From positions 1 to 64,000 of the forward strand of contig JAFADY010000056.1 in assembly GCA_023424395.1 (NCBI GenBank): 64,000 bases of DNA, given 5' to 3'. Shown here in pieces: positions 26,449 through 35,050 of the stretch. The DNA is from Bacteroidota bacterium. GTDB taxonomy: Bacteria > Bacteroidota > Bacteroidia > Bacteroidales > Dysgonomonadaceae. A program made the position numbers and the translations under genes. Below the pieces are notes generated by a model. The model did not search any database, was not told where the DNA came from, and saw only the letters and a program-made list of their open reading frames with translations. Numbering within the stretch: the first letter of the stretch is position 1; each line of letters starts with the position of its first letter.

Positions 26449-27036
26449 ATGATTGATGTTGTTCAGATTCTCAGCGTGTTCATGGTATTGTTCGCCATCA
26501 TCGATCCAATTGGCGGACTGCCCATTTTTCTCGATCTCAAAAGCCGTGGCAGAAATATTTCTCCCGCAAAAGTATTTTTTTATTCGCTCGTCGTTTTCAT
26601 CGCTTTCTTGTATGTCGGCGGGGGGATTTTGTCTCTTTTCCACGTCCAGCGATCCTCGTTTGCCGTAGCAGGCGCTATTGTGCTGTTCATCATTTCCATC
26701 GAGATGCTGCTCGGTATTGAGTTGTTCAAGAACGATTCTCCCGAAGGAGGCTCCACACTGTATCCGGTTGTTTTTCCGCTCATAGCGGGCCCGGGCGCGC
26801 TTACAGCGCTGCTTTCGATGAGCGCGGAATACAGCGATGTAAACATCATAATCGCTATCGTGATGAATATGGTTATCGTTTTCTTCATGCTGAAATATCT
26901 CAATAAAATTAATTCTATTTTGCCCGGCGGAATAGTGTACATCTTACGTAAGTTTTTCGGTGTTATACTTTTAGCGATATCCGTTCAACTGTTTACGTCT
27001 AACCTAAGCGCGTTTATCGATACAATAGCGAAATAA
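26449..27036 (+). CDS. MarC-family integral membrane protein
   Basis: A 195-residue protein with about six membrane helices (UPF0056/MarC family). Matching segments are FAIIDPIGGLPIFLDL near the N-terminus and VFPLIAGPGALTALLSM in the middle. The family was named for proximity to the mar locus, but a role in antibiotic resistance has not held up and its transport function is unknown. It has its own promoter. Confidence 0.88.
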   Translation: MIDVVQILSVFMVLFAIIDPIGGLPIFLDLKSRGRNISPAKVFFYSLVVFIAFLYVGGGILSLFHVQRSSFAVAGAIVLFIISIEMLLGIELFKNDSPEGGSTLYPVVFPLIAGPGALTALLSMSAEYSDVNIIIAIVMNMVIVFFMLKYLNKINSILPGGIVYILRKFFGVILLAISVQLFTSNLSAFIDTIAK

Positions 27037-27070
27037 GCCGCGGCGTTTTCAATCTTTTATCATATTTTAT

Positions 27071-27101
27071 ATTGAAATGAGCGGAAAAATCACTATTTTT
27101 G
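27071..27101 (+). promoter_or_regulatory. Promoter of eno
   Basis: ATTG at 27071-27074 and TATTTTTG at 27094-27101 are 19 bases apart. They lie 72 bases before the enolase ATG. Confidence 0.55.
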
Positions 27102-27172
27102 TTCCGCTTTTCAATAAGTTATCAAATTAGAAACATCAAATAATCAAATCATTAATAAAGATCAAAAACAAC

Positions 27173-28456
27173 ATGAGAATTGTAAGTATTTTAGGACGGG
27201 AAATTCTGGATTCGAGAGGTAATCCTACCGTTGAAGTAGATGTGTTAACAGAATCGGGCGCATTTGGCCGCGCGGCTGTTCCATCGGGCGCATCAACCGG
27301 CGAAAACGAAGCGTTGGAGCTTCGCGATGGCGACAAAGGCAGATATTTGGGCAAAGGCGTTGAAAAAGCCGTTGCCAACATTAACGATACCATTGCTCCC
27401 GCTTTGTTGGGAATGAACGTGTTGGAACAAACACAAATCGACGGTAAACTGCTGGAACTCGATGGTACAAAAACCAAATCCAATTTGGGTGCCAACGCTT
27501 TGTTGGGTGTTTCTCTGGCCGTAGCAAAAGCTGCCGCTAACTATCTCGGCTTGCCGCTTTACCGTTACATTGGCGGAACCAACACGTACGTGTTGCCGGT
27601 TCCTATGATGAACATCATTAACGGCGGTTCACACTCCGATGCTCCCATTGCTTTCCAAGAATTTATGATCCGTCCCGTTGGCGCGAAATCCTTCAAAGAA
27701 GGCCTGCGTTGCGGCGCCGAAGTTTTTCACGCGTTGAAAAAAGTACTTCACGATAAAGGCTTGAGCACTGCTGTTGGCGATGAAGGCGGCTTTGCTCCCA
27801 ACCTGGCAGGCGGAACAGAAGAAGCGTTGGAATCTATCCTTACCGCTATTAAAAACGCCGGCTACGAACCCGGAAAAGATGTGAAGATCGCATTGGATTG
27901 CGCGGCATCGGAATTCTATGACAATGGAGTTTACGATTACAGCAAATTTGAAGGTGAAAACGGTAAAAAACGTTCTCGCGCGGAGCAGGTTGATTACCTC
28001 GAAGAATTAATCTCAAAATATCCTATCGATTCTATCGAAGACGGAATGAACGAAACCGATTGGGAAGGCTGGAAAATGCTTACCGACCGTATAGGAAGCA
28101 AGTGTCAGCTTGTGGGAGATGACTTGTTTGTAACCAACGTTGAGTTCCTCGAAAAAGGAATTGTGGAAGGTTGCGCAAACTCCATTCTCATTAAAGTAAA
28201 CCAAATTGGTACACTTACCGAAACGTTGAACGCCATTGAAATGGCGCATCGCAACGGCTACACCAGCGTAACATCGCACCGCTCGGGTGAAACAGAAGAT
28301 GCTACCATCGCCGATATTTCTGTAGCTACCAACGCCGGACAAATTAAAACCGGTTCATTGAGCCGTTCAGATCGTATGGCTAAATACAACCAATTGCTTC
28401 GCTTTGAAGAAGAATTGGGCGATCGCGCGGTTTATGGTTACAAAAAGTTGAAATAA
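27173..28456 (+). CDS. eno: Enolase
   Basis: A 427-residue glycolytic enzyme converting 2-phosphoglycerate to phosphoenolpyruvate. Diagnostic segments are ILDSRGNPTVEVDV, PSGASTGENEALELRD, MNIINGGSHSDAPIAFQEF, the metal-binding DGM and VGDDLFVTN regions, and the signature ILIKVNQIGTLTET. The catalytic SHRSGETEDATIADISVAT is intact. Codon use is that of a highly expressed gene. A strong terminator follows at 28482. Confidence 0.98.
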   Translation: MRIVSILGREILDSRGNPTVEVDVLTESGAFGRAAVPSGASTGENEALELRDGDKGRYLGKGVEKAVANINDTIAPALLGMNVLEQTQIDGKLLELDGTKTKSNLGANALLGVSLAVAKAAANYLGLPLYRYIGGTNTYVLPVPMMNIINGGSHSDAPIAFQEFMIRPVGAKSFKEGLRCGAEVFHALKKVLHDKGLSTAVGDEGGFAPNLAGGTEEALESILTAIKNAGYEPGKDVKIALDCAASEFYDNGVYDYSKFEGENGKKRSRAEQVDYLEELISKYPIDSIEDGMNETDWEGWKMLTDRIGSKCQLVGDDLFVTNVEFLEKGIVEGCANSILIKVNQIGTLTETLNAIEMAHRNGYTSVTSHRSGETEDATIADISVATNAGQIKTGSLSRSDRMAKYNQLLRFEEELGDRAVYGYKKLK

Positions 28457-28481
28457 GACAACGCTTAGTTTTCAATATGAA

Positions 28482-28508
28482 CCCCTCACTTTCGTGAGGG
28501 GTTTTTTT
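28482..28508 (+). terminator. Rho-independent terminator of eno
   Basis: CCCCTCAC (28482-28489) and GTGAGGGG (28494-28501) form a perfect 8-base stem with a TTTC loop, followed by seven T. The truncated IS copy begins directly at the end of this T run. Confidence 0.85.
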
Positions 28509-28952
28509 AAACTTTATGCCGATAAAGGCTATGTTTCCCAAGGACTCTTTGAGATGCTTTTTAACCAAGGGGTACACATTGTTACGGGTTTAAAATCCAA
28601 TATGAAAAACCGCCTGATGCCTCTTTTCGATAAAATTATGCTCCGAAAACGCTCTGTTATTGAGACTATTAATGATGAACTGAAAAATATCTGCGACATT
28701 GAACATTCCCGCCATCGCAGCATCCACAACTTCTTTATGAACCTCATCGCAGCTTTGGGGGCGTATTGTTTTTTCGACAAAAAGCCGGCCATACGCTTCC
28801 AGAGAAGCTACCAAGAAAAACAACTATCCTTGTTTTTATAAGTTCAACATTTTACTTCCTTTTTATAAGTCGGCTAAACCATTTTAACCGACAGGAACCG
28901 CTATAAACTTTTTGATGGCAATTATTGGACATTGCTTAAACAGAACTCAGGT
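28508..28952 (+). mobile_element. Truncated IS982-family copy (3' portion only)
   Basis: This segment is nearly identical to 30443-30889 of the complete element, with about a dozen substitutions and small gaps. It encodes the last about 110 residues of the transposase (LYADKGYVS to KQLSLFL, stop at 28839-28841) and the right inverted repeat ending AACTCAGGT. The 5' half and left end are missing, and no start codon belongs to it. It is a dead remnant. Confidence 0.85.
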
Positions 28953-29094
28953 TACTATGTATTTTTTATTTTTTGCATACTATGTTGTTTTTTAAAGGGA
29001 TAAAGACAATCATTTGCATCCTGCCTTTACTGCCTAATCAAAAATTAAATACTGTTTGTCAATTTGTTATGGCGATAACTCCCGATTCGAACCA

Positions 29095-29703
29095 TTATCT
29101 TTGAAATCTATCAATATAATCCTCTAATAAATATTTTTTCTTTCGTATTACTTCATACACATAAATCTTTCCTTTTTTAACATAAAGTATTGTATTGGGT
29201 AAAGAATAACAGTTCAATAAAAATTCTGGTTCCTTTTTAAGCACAGTGCTGAGCGCAAGTTTTATTTTCTCAGAATATGATCTTGAGAATGTAGGATAAA
29301 AGTCCCCAAAAAAGTTAAGTCTATTATCACGAAAGAAAATAAAATATGTAGGATTCAATTGTCTATCAATACAGTAAATGTTGAAATTATAAAAAGATGT
29401 GTCAATTTCTAGATAATCATATGTGTCGAACTTGTTCGTATCAATATCAATATTAAGTGCGAATTTAACTGTGTTGTTTCCTATACCATTTATTATAAAG
29501 TTGTACCTTTCTAAAATATGTTCATCTAGAGGCTCTTTAAAGTCACTAATTACAGAGTGAATCACAGCATTTTTAATACTTTTCAAATATATAACAGAAT
29601 CCATTTTATGGTATGTTTTCTCTATTTGTGATATATTCGTTTGAGGATACATCGAAGTTACCATATATAATAGAAATAGTTTTAAACAGCAAAATTTTTT
29701 CAT
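29095..29703 (-). CDS. Secreted protein of unknown function between two IS copies
   Basis: A 202-residue protein with a signal peptide (MKKFCCLKLFLLYMVTSMYPQ). The rest is rich in Tyr, Phe, Ile and Lys, with no motif I recognise. The gene is more AT-rich than the neighbouring core genes and is bracketed by a truncated and a complete copy of the same IS, which suggests acquired DNA. No promoter box is evident upstream. It is probably real because of its length and signal peptide, but may be decaying. Confidence 0.55.
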   Translation of the reverse strand: MKKFCCLKLFLLYMVTSMYPQTNISQIEKTYHKMDSVIYLKSIKNAVIHSVISDFKEPLDEHILERYNFIINGIGNNTVKFALNIDIDTNKFDTYDYLEIDTSFYNFNIYCIDRQLNPTYFIFFRDNRLNFFGDFYPTFSRSYSEKIKLALSTVLKKEPEFLLNCYSLPNTILYVKKGKIYVYEVIRKKKYLLEDYIDRFQR

Positions 29704-29755
29704 AATTTAAATTTCATTTAATTCCACCTATAGACCAAGTTTTAAAATAATTATT

Positions 29756-30890
29756 AACCTGAGTTTCGGATAAGAAACCTTATTAAAAATTTGGTAAACA
29801 GGACAAATAATTTGTGTCTTTATATCTGAAAAACAATAAGATACCCGCAATTATGAGCCTGCTTACCAAAGACAAAATTACTCAAATTTTCTGTTTAGCG
29901 GATGATTTTTGCAAAGAATATTCCGCCGAAATAAATTCTCACAAAAAATTACCTGCTTGTGAGGATAAAAAAAGACGAAACAGGAAGCACGAAATGTCCG
30001 ACAGCGAAAACATCACTATCCTGATACTTTACCATTTTGGCAGTTTCAAGAACTTCAAACACTTTTACCTGCTCTACATCGGCGTGCATCTTCGTTCTGA
30101 ATTTCCCAAACAACTCTCTTACAGTCGGTTCATCGCTATTGAACACAAGGTGTTTGTACCCATGATGCTTTTTCTAAATCATGTTTGTTTTGGAAAATAT
30201 ACCGGCATCAGTTTTGTGGACAGCACAAAAATCAGTGTTTGTCACAATAAACGCATTTTTAACCACAAGACATTCGAGGGATTGGCTAAGCGCGGAAAAA
30301 GTACAATGGGGTGGTTCTATGGCTTCAAACTCCATTTTATCTGCAATGAAAAAGGTGAAATCCTCAGTTTCTACTTTTCACCGGGAAATACTGATGACCG
30401 TGATGCACGTATTTTTGAAGTATTCAAGAAAAAACTCTTCGGTAAACTTTATGCCGATAAAGGCTATGTTTCCCAAGGACTCTTTGAGATGCTTTTTAAC
30501 CAAGGCGTACACATTGTTACGGGTTTAAAATCCAATATGAAAAACCGTCTGATACCTCTTTTCGATAAAATAATTCTCCGGAAAATCGCTGTTATTGAGA
30601 CTATTAATGATGAACTGAAAAATATCTGCGACATTGAACATTCCCGCCATCGCAGCATCCACAACTTCTTTATGAACCTCATCGGGGCTTTGGGGGCGTA
30701 TTGTTTTTTCGACAAAAAGCCGGCCATACGCTTCCAGAGAAGCTACCAAGAAAAACAACTATCCTTGTTTTTATAAGTTCAATATTTTACTTCCTTTTTA
30801 TAAGTCGGCTAAACCATTTTAACCGACAGGAACCGCTATAAAAACTTTTTGATGGCAATTATTGGACATTGCTTAAACAGAACTCAGGTT
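29756..30890 (+). mobile_element. Complete IS982-family insertion sequence
   Basis: About 1.13 kb bounded by a perfect inverted repeat AACCTGAGTT (29756-29765) / AACTCAGGTT (30881-30890). The flanking TTATT and AATAA happen to extend the repeat to 15 bases. It carries one transposase gene. A direct target duplication could not be discerned. The copy is intact, while the 28508-28952 copy is its damaged relative in the same orientation. Confidence 0.85.
29853..30776 (+). CDS. IS982-family transposase
   Basis: A 307-residue DDE transposase starting at the ATG at 29853 (MSLLTKDKITQIF); an upstream Met at 29814 is less likely. The three acidic residues lie in FVDSTKISVCHN (Asp), LYADKGYVS (Asp) and VIETINDELKN (Glu), with the basic C-terminal RHRSIHNFFMN region of the family. 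Length is normal and there are no frameshifts, so the element may be active. Confidence 0.9.
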   Translation: MSLLTKDKITQIFCLADDFCKEYSAEINSHKKLPACEDKKRRNRKHEMSDSENITILILYHFGSFKNFKHFYLLYIGVHLRSEFPKQLSYSRFIAIEHKVFVPMMLFLNHVCFGKYTGISFVDSTKISVCHNKRIFNHKTFEGLAKRGKSTMGWFYGFKLHFICNEKGEILSFYFSPGNTDDRDARIFEVFKKKLFGKLYADKGYVSQGLFEMLFNQGVHIVTGLKSNMKNRLIPLFDKIILRKIAVIETINDELKNICDIEHSRHRSIHNFFMNLIGALGAYCFFDKKPAIRFQRSYQEKQLSLFL

Positions 30891-30961
30891 AATAAACTTC
30901 ACAACTCTGAACAATTTCTCACACAAAAACTTTATAATGATATCAATCTCTTAAAATAACA

Positions 30962-31831
30962 ATGATGAAAAAAAGGATTAAATACATTCTTCCGCTGTTT
31001 TTTGTTGCGGTATTGCTTACAAATTGTGCAAAGGACGAAGAAATTCACGAAGTATTAAGCGAACCCAAAACAGAATTGAATGTTTCTTATGGCAAAAATG
31101 AGCGACACGTAATGGATGTTTACTTACCTGCCGGTCGCAGTCAGGCTACCACCAGCGTTTTGGTTCTTATTCACGGCGGTGGATGGTATGAAGGCGATAA
31201 GTCAAGTATGAATGATTTCGTTGCCGAATTTCAATCACAAATGAAAGATTATGCCATTGTGAATATCAATTATCGGTTGGTGAATTTCTCAAACCTGTAT
31301 ATGCTGCCTACGCAAACCGATGATATTCGGGCAGCGATGGATTTTGTGGAAGACAATGCTTCCAATTGGGGTGTAAAACCGGAGTTTGTGGTACTCGGTT
31401 TGAGCGCGGGCGGACATCTCGCCATGCTGTATTCGTATAAAGAAGATTCCGGGAATCGCGTAAAAGCCACGGTAAACATTGTTGGTCCAAGCAACCTGAA
31501 TGATAGTTTTTATACCAATAATTTCATTTATAATTTTGCGATGGGATATATTGCCAAACCCGAGGATTTACCTGCGGATACGAAAGCCGCTGTTTTTGCG
31601 AGTCCCGTAACATGGATCACAAACAGCGCCCCGCCAACTATTTCTTTTTACGGCACAACTGATTCCTTTATCCCCGAAAGTCAGCATTCGGCTTTAGAAA
31701 ACGCACTCAACGATCATAAGGTTCCTAACGAAAAACACATTTACAATGGCAGCCACACAGAAGCAAGTTACGGCCAAAGTGCTGACATTGTGGCAAAAAT
31801 CAAAGCGTTTCTGGCAAAACATGTAAGATGA
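30962..31831 (+). CDS. Lipoprotein alpha/beta hydrolase (carboxylesterase/feruloyl-esterase-like)
   Basis: A 289-residue exported esterase. The signal FFVAVLLTNCAKDEE carries a lipobox-like Cys near residue 22. The oxyanion motif HGGGW is near residue 70, the nucleophile motif GLSAGG near 149 and the acid in YGTTDSFIPE. The histidine is in NGSHTEASYG. The fold is that of hormone-sensitive-lipase/BD-FAE type esterases acting on acetylated or small esters. It lies 72 bases after the IS, so its native promoter may have been altered by the insertion. Confidence 0.85.
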   Translation: MMKKRIKYILPLFFVAVLLTNCAKDEEIHEVLSEPKTELNVSYGKNERHVMDVYLPAGRSQATTSVLVLIHGGGWYEGDKSSMNDFVAEFQSQMKDYAIVNINYRLVNFSNLYMLPTQTDDIRAAMDFVEDNASNWGVKPEFVVLGLSAGGHLAMLYSYKEDSGNRVKATVNIVGPSNLNDSFYTNNFIYNFAMGYIAKPEDLPADTKAAVFASPVTWITNSAPPTISFYGTTDSFIPESQHSALENALNDHKVPNEKHIYNGSHTEASYGQSADIVAKIKAFLAKHVR

Positions 31832-31838
31832 GCGAGAT

Positions 31839-31996
31839 CCCACGGCTTAAAAGCCGTGGCAACTTATTGGGCAGCGGGGGAATACCCAAATATACAAAAA
31901 AGCCAACTATTTCTAGGTGATTTAATTGGCTTTGTTTATTCAATTACTGAATATCCCTTCAAAACCACGTGTGTTTTTGAAGAGCACACGTGGTTT
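31839..31996. repeat. Array of three perfect hairpins between convergent genes
   Basis: Three successive inverted repeats are present. The first is CCACGGCTT/AAGCCGTGG (31839-31858). The second is AAAGCCAA/TTGGCTTT (31899-31906 with 31926-31933). The third is a 12-base stem AAACCACGTGTG/CACACGTGGTTT (31962-31973 with 31985-31996). They fill the 206-base gap between the stops of the esterase and RidA genes. They may act as bidirectional terminators or be a small palindromic (REP/MITE-like) repeat. Confidence 0.5.
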
Positions 31997-32037
31997 AAAA
32001 AAAATGAGGCATGGTTTTTAAAGAATACGCTGCATTT

Positions 32038-32415
32038 TTACCGCACTGCGATCACTTCTATTTCCACCAGCGCATTTTTGGGAAGCGCTTTTACCGCGAA
32101 AGCGGAACGTGCCGGAAATGTGCCGCTGAACTGCGATGCATATACTTCGTTCATTTCTCCGAAAAGCGACATATCATCCAGAAAAACTGTTGTTTTCACA
32201 ATGTTATCGACATTCAATCCTGCTTCCGACAAGATCGCTTTGATGTTAATGAATATTTGTTCGGTTTGTTCTTTTATACCACCACAAACAAAATCGCCTG
32301 TTGTACAATCTATCGGCAATTGGCCCGATAAGAATAACATTCCGTTGGCTTCGACGGCTTGACTGTATGGCCCGATCGCTGCCGGCGCCATATTTGTTGA
32401 AATTACTTTTTTCAT
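32038..32415 (-). CDS. RidA-family reactive imine/enamine deaminase
   Basis: A 125-residue protein starting MKKVISTNMAPAAIGPYSQ at 32413-32415; ten extra in-frame upstream residues are not conserved. Family marks are AIGPYSQAVEANGMLFLSGQLP, the trimer core IKAILSEAGLNVDNIVKTTVFL and PARSAFAVKALPKNALVEIEVIA, including the active-site Arg. RidA hydrolyses reactive 2-aminoacrylate and related imines made by PLP enzymes. Length is normal. Confidence 0.94.
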   Translation of the reverse strand: MKKVISTNMAPAAIGPYSQAVEANGMLFLSGQLPIDCTTGDFVCGGIKEQTEQIFINIKAILSEAGLNVDNIVKTTVFLDDMSLFGEMNEVYASQFSGTFPARSAFAVKALPKNALVEIEVIAVR

Positions 32416-32475
32416 TATTTTGAGACTGTTTAGATTATTAGACAAATAGATTTTTAGATTTTCAGAATTGGCAAA

Positions 32476-33219
32476 TTACGAAATATTCATCCGCTGATTT
32501 ACTACCCCATAAATTATCACTCCCGCAGCTACCGAAACGTTGAGCGATTGAATGGCGCCGAATTGCGGAATTTTCACCAACTCGTCGCAAATGCGCAGAT
32601 GTTCAGTGGCAACGCCTTCATCTTCAGAACCCATCACGATGGCAACAGGTACAGACATATCGGTTCCAGTGTAAAACTTAGCTGCTTTTTCGGTAGCGGC
32701 AACGATCTTAATACCGCTGTTCTTTAAATAAACAATCGCTTCTTTGAGATTGTTTTCGCGACAAACCGGAATGTTGTGCAACGCTCCGACCGAAGTTTTT
32801 ATGGCATCGGCATTTACCGATACGCTTCCGCGTGCGGGAATAACAATGGCATCCACGCCGGCCACTTCGCACGTACGGGCAATAGCTCCGAAGTTTCGAA
32901 CATCGGTAATTCCGTCTAAAACAAGTATAAATGGATTTTTGCCTTGCTCGTATAAAAACGGAACGATCTGCTCCAATTTTTGGTACGTTACCGCCGATGT
33001 AAACGCAATAACGCCTTGATGATTTTTGCGAGTAATTCGGTCGATTCGCTCAATGGGGACTTTTTGCATCGGAATTTCGTATCGGCGCAACACGTCTTGC
33101 AACTCCTTAAAAAGTTCACCCGATAGTTCGCGTTTAACGAGGACTTTATCGATATCTTTTCCGGCTTCCACCGCTTCAATTACGGCACGTATGCCGAAAA
33201 TCATTTCTTTTTCTTTCAT
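32476..33219 (-). CDS. rlmB: 23S rRNA (guanosine2251-2'-O)-methyltransferase RlmB
   Basis: A 247-residue SpoU-type SPOUT enzyme, started at MKEKEMIFGIRAVIE (33217-33219). The N-terminal substrate-binding domain (about 1-90) is followed by the knot domain. That domain holds LVLDGITDVRNFGAIARTCE, VVIMGSEDEGV-type sequence (IVMGSEDEGV) and the end QSLNVSVAAGVIIYGVV. It methylates G2251 of 23S rRNA. It is 85 bases after recN on the same strand; two 7-base repeat units lie in the gap. Confidence 0.92.
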   Translation of the reverse strand: MKEKEMIFGIRAVIEAVEAGKDIDKVLVKRELSGELFKELQDVLRRYEIPMQKVPIERIDRITRKNHQGVIAFTSAVTYQKLEQIVPFLYEQGKNPFILVLDGITDVRNFGAIARTCEVAGVDAIVIPARGSVSVNADAIKTSVGALHNIPVCRENNLKEAIVYLKNSGIKIVAATEKAAKFYTGTDMSVPVAIVMGSEDEGVATEHLRICDELVKIPQFGAIQSLNVSVAAGVIIYGVVNQRMNIS

Positions 33220-33236
33220 TTCTTTTAAGACATTTA

Positions 33237-33250
33237 GAACCAAGAGCCAA
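33237..33250 (-). repeat. Two copies of the 7-base TTGG(C/T)TC repeat
   Basis: On the minus strand the sequence reads TTGGCTCTTGGTTC. These are the same two unit variants that make up the large array at 42288-42392, showing that the 7-mer is dispersed in this genome. Confidence 0.5.
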
Positions 33251-33304
33251 GACAAACAAAAGGACTATTTGATATTTAAACTTTTTGAGGAGCTGCTTAA
33301 TCTC

Positions 33305-35014
33305 CTACTCAACAATAAAATCGAAGTCCGCTCCCTCCCTTGTGGGGAGGGCTGGGGAGGGGTTCAACATCACCTTCGCGTTCTCAACGGCTTGCGCCGA
33401 AACTTCAGCGCCACTAAGCATGCGCGCTACTTCTTCGATCCGCCCTCCCGGCAAAAGTTTTTTCATGTAAGTGACTGTAGTATCTTTATTTTCATCTTTA
33501 TACACAACGTAATGAACATCGCCTTTGGCGGCGATTTGTGGCAAATGCGTGATGGCAATTACCTGCATGTCGCGACTCATTTCGCGCATGATTACGCCCA
33601 TTTTATCGGCAATTTCACCCGATGTCCCAGTATCTATTTCGTCGAAAATGATGGTGGGTAGCGCTGTCGCACCTGCGATCAGTGATTTGAGGCACAGCAT
33701 CAATCGCGAAATTTCACCACCTGATGCAATTTGAGATACGGGTTGCAACGCCACATTTTTATTGGCCGAAAACAGAAACTGAACTGTTTCTTTTCCGTTG
33801 ATATCGGGATACGGTTTTTCGATGATCTCGCAACGAAAACGGGCATGAGGCATCCCAACATACGTGAGTTTTTCGGGCAGTTGCTTTTCGAGCGATTTTG
33901 TTGCCGATGCGCGTTTTTTGCTCAACTCCATTGCGGCAGAAAGCATTTGAGACTCTTTTTCCGAAACTTCTTTTTGTTTACGCTCAATTTCCTCATCCAA
34001 CGACGATATGTTTTGTAGTTTTTGATCGATATCCTCCTTTAACTGAAGTAAATCTAATACGGTTTGCACACCATATTTTTTCTGCAAATCGTACAACAGG
34101 CTCAACCTTTCTTCCACAATTTGCTGACGCTCGGGATCGAAATCTATTTCTTCGAAATATTTATCCGCTTCTTCGCGCACATCTTTTAAATCGAGATACG
34201 CCGATTGTATGCGCTGAGCCAATTCTTCGGCTTTCGGGAATACTGCGACGATGTGCTGTAAGCCGTCGGCTGCGGATTTAAGCATTCGCTCCACATTTTC
34301 ACCCTCACCCGCAAAGGAACTGCTCACACCAAAAAGTGCGGATTTTATTTCTTCGGCATGCGTCATTGTAGCTAATTCATTTTCAAGCAATTCCTGTTCA
34401 TCGGGTTGCAGGTTAGCTTCGGAAAGCGAATTGAATTGAAATTGCAGGTAATCTTCTTCCTGCTTGTTTTTCAGCGATCGTTGCGTTAGCTCTTCCAAAG
34501 CAGCTTTTGCCGATTGAAAAGCTTTGTACGCGTCTACGAAAGCCTCTTTCTCGGGCTTCGCCTTTGCCAACACATCGAGCACATTGAGTTGAAACCAGTT
34601 ATCGTTCAACGACAAATTCTGATGTTGAGAATGTATATCGATCAGTCGGTCGCCTAATTCCTTTAAATCGTTCAAATACACGGGAGAATCGTTCACAAAC
34701 GTGCGCGATTTTCCGGTCGCCCAAATCTCACGGCGTAAAATACATTCGTTTCCATCGAAAACCCATTCGCGTTCCTCAAAAAAAGGTTTTAAATTATATT
34801 TCGAAATATCGAAAACGCCTTCAATGGTGCATTTAGTCTCGTTTTGCTTGATATAACGCGTTTCCGCCCGTTGCCCCAAAATAAGCGAAAGCGCTCCCAA
34901 AATAATGGATTTTCCCGCACCGGTTTCGCCGGTAATTACGGAAAAACCACCATCGAAATCGATGGTCAGCGATTCAATAAGCGCATAATTTTGTATAGCA
35001 AGCGTTTTGAGCAT
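33305..35014 (-). CDS. recN: DNA repair protein RecN
   Basis: A 569-residue SMC-like ATPase needed for double-strand break repair. Walker A GETGAGKSIILGALSLILGQ is near residue 31. A coiled-coil region spans about 150-380. The C-terminal lobe has the signature IASGGEISRLMLCLKSL, Walker B TIIFDEIDTGTSGEIADKMG and the H-loop VIAITHLPQIA. The family core ends near AVENAKVML. The final NPSPALPTREG and following residues are encoded by a GC-rich repeat. It lies between the PorD-like gene and rlmB in a leftward run. Confidence 0.95.
   Translation of the reverse strand: MLKTLAIQNYALIESLTIDFDGGFSVITGETGAGKSIILGALSLILGQRAETRYIKQNETKCTIEGVFDISKYNLKPFFEEREWVFDGNECILRREIWATGKSRTFVNDSPVYLNDLKELGDRLIDIHSQHQNLSLNDNWFQLNVLDVLAKAKPEKEAFVDAYKAFQSAKAALEELTQRSLKNKQEEDYLQFQFNSLSEANLQPDEQELLENELATMTHAEEIKSALFGVSSSFAGEGENVERMLKSAADGLQHIVAVFPKAEELAQRIQSAYLDLKDVREEADKYFEEIDFDPERQQIVEERLSLLYDLQKKYGVQTVLDLLQLKEDIDQKLQNISSLDEEIERKQKEVSEKESQMLSAAMELSKKRASATKSLEKQLPEKLTYVGMPHARFRCEIIEKPYPDINGKETVQFLFSANKNVALQPVSQIASGGEISRLMLCLKSLIAGATALPTIIFDEIDTGTSGEIADKMGVIMREMSRDMQVIAITHLPQIAAKGDVHYVVYKDENKDTTVTYMKKLLPGGRIEEVARMLSGAEVSAQAVENAKVMLNPSPALPTREGADFDFIVE
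33331..33364. repeat. GC-rich palindromic repeat inside the recN 3' end
   Basis: CCCTCCC-TTGT-GGGGAGGG is followed by CTGGGGAGGGG. It encodes PSPALPTREG in the RecN tail. It is the third such element in the window and the second at a gene's 3' end. Confidence 0.55.
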
Positions 35015-35050
35015 ATAACCCCAAAATCCCCTCAGGGATTAATTAACTAT

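Noticed and set aside
28494..28841. Stand-alone gene reading of the transposase fragment
   Set aside because: Its apparent start lies in the eno terminator hairpin, and the sequence is only the 3' part of the complete transposase gene at 29853-30776.
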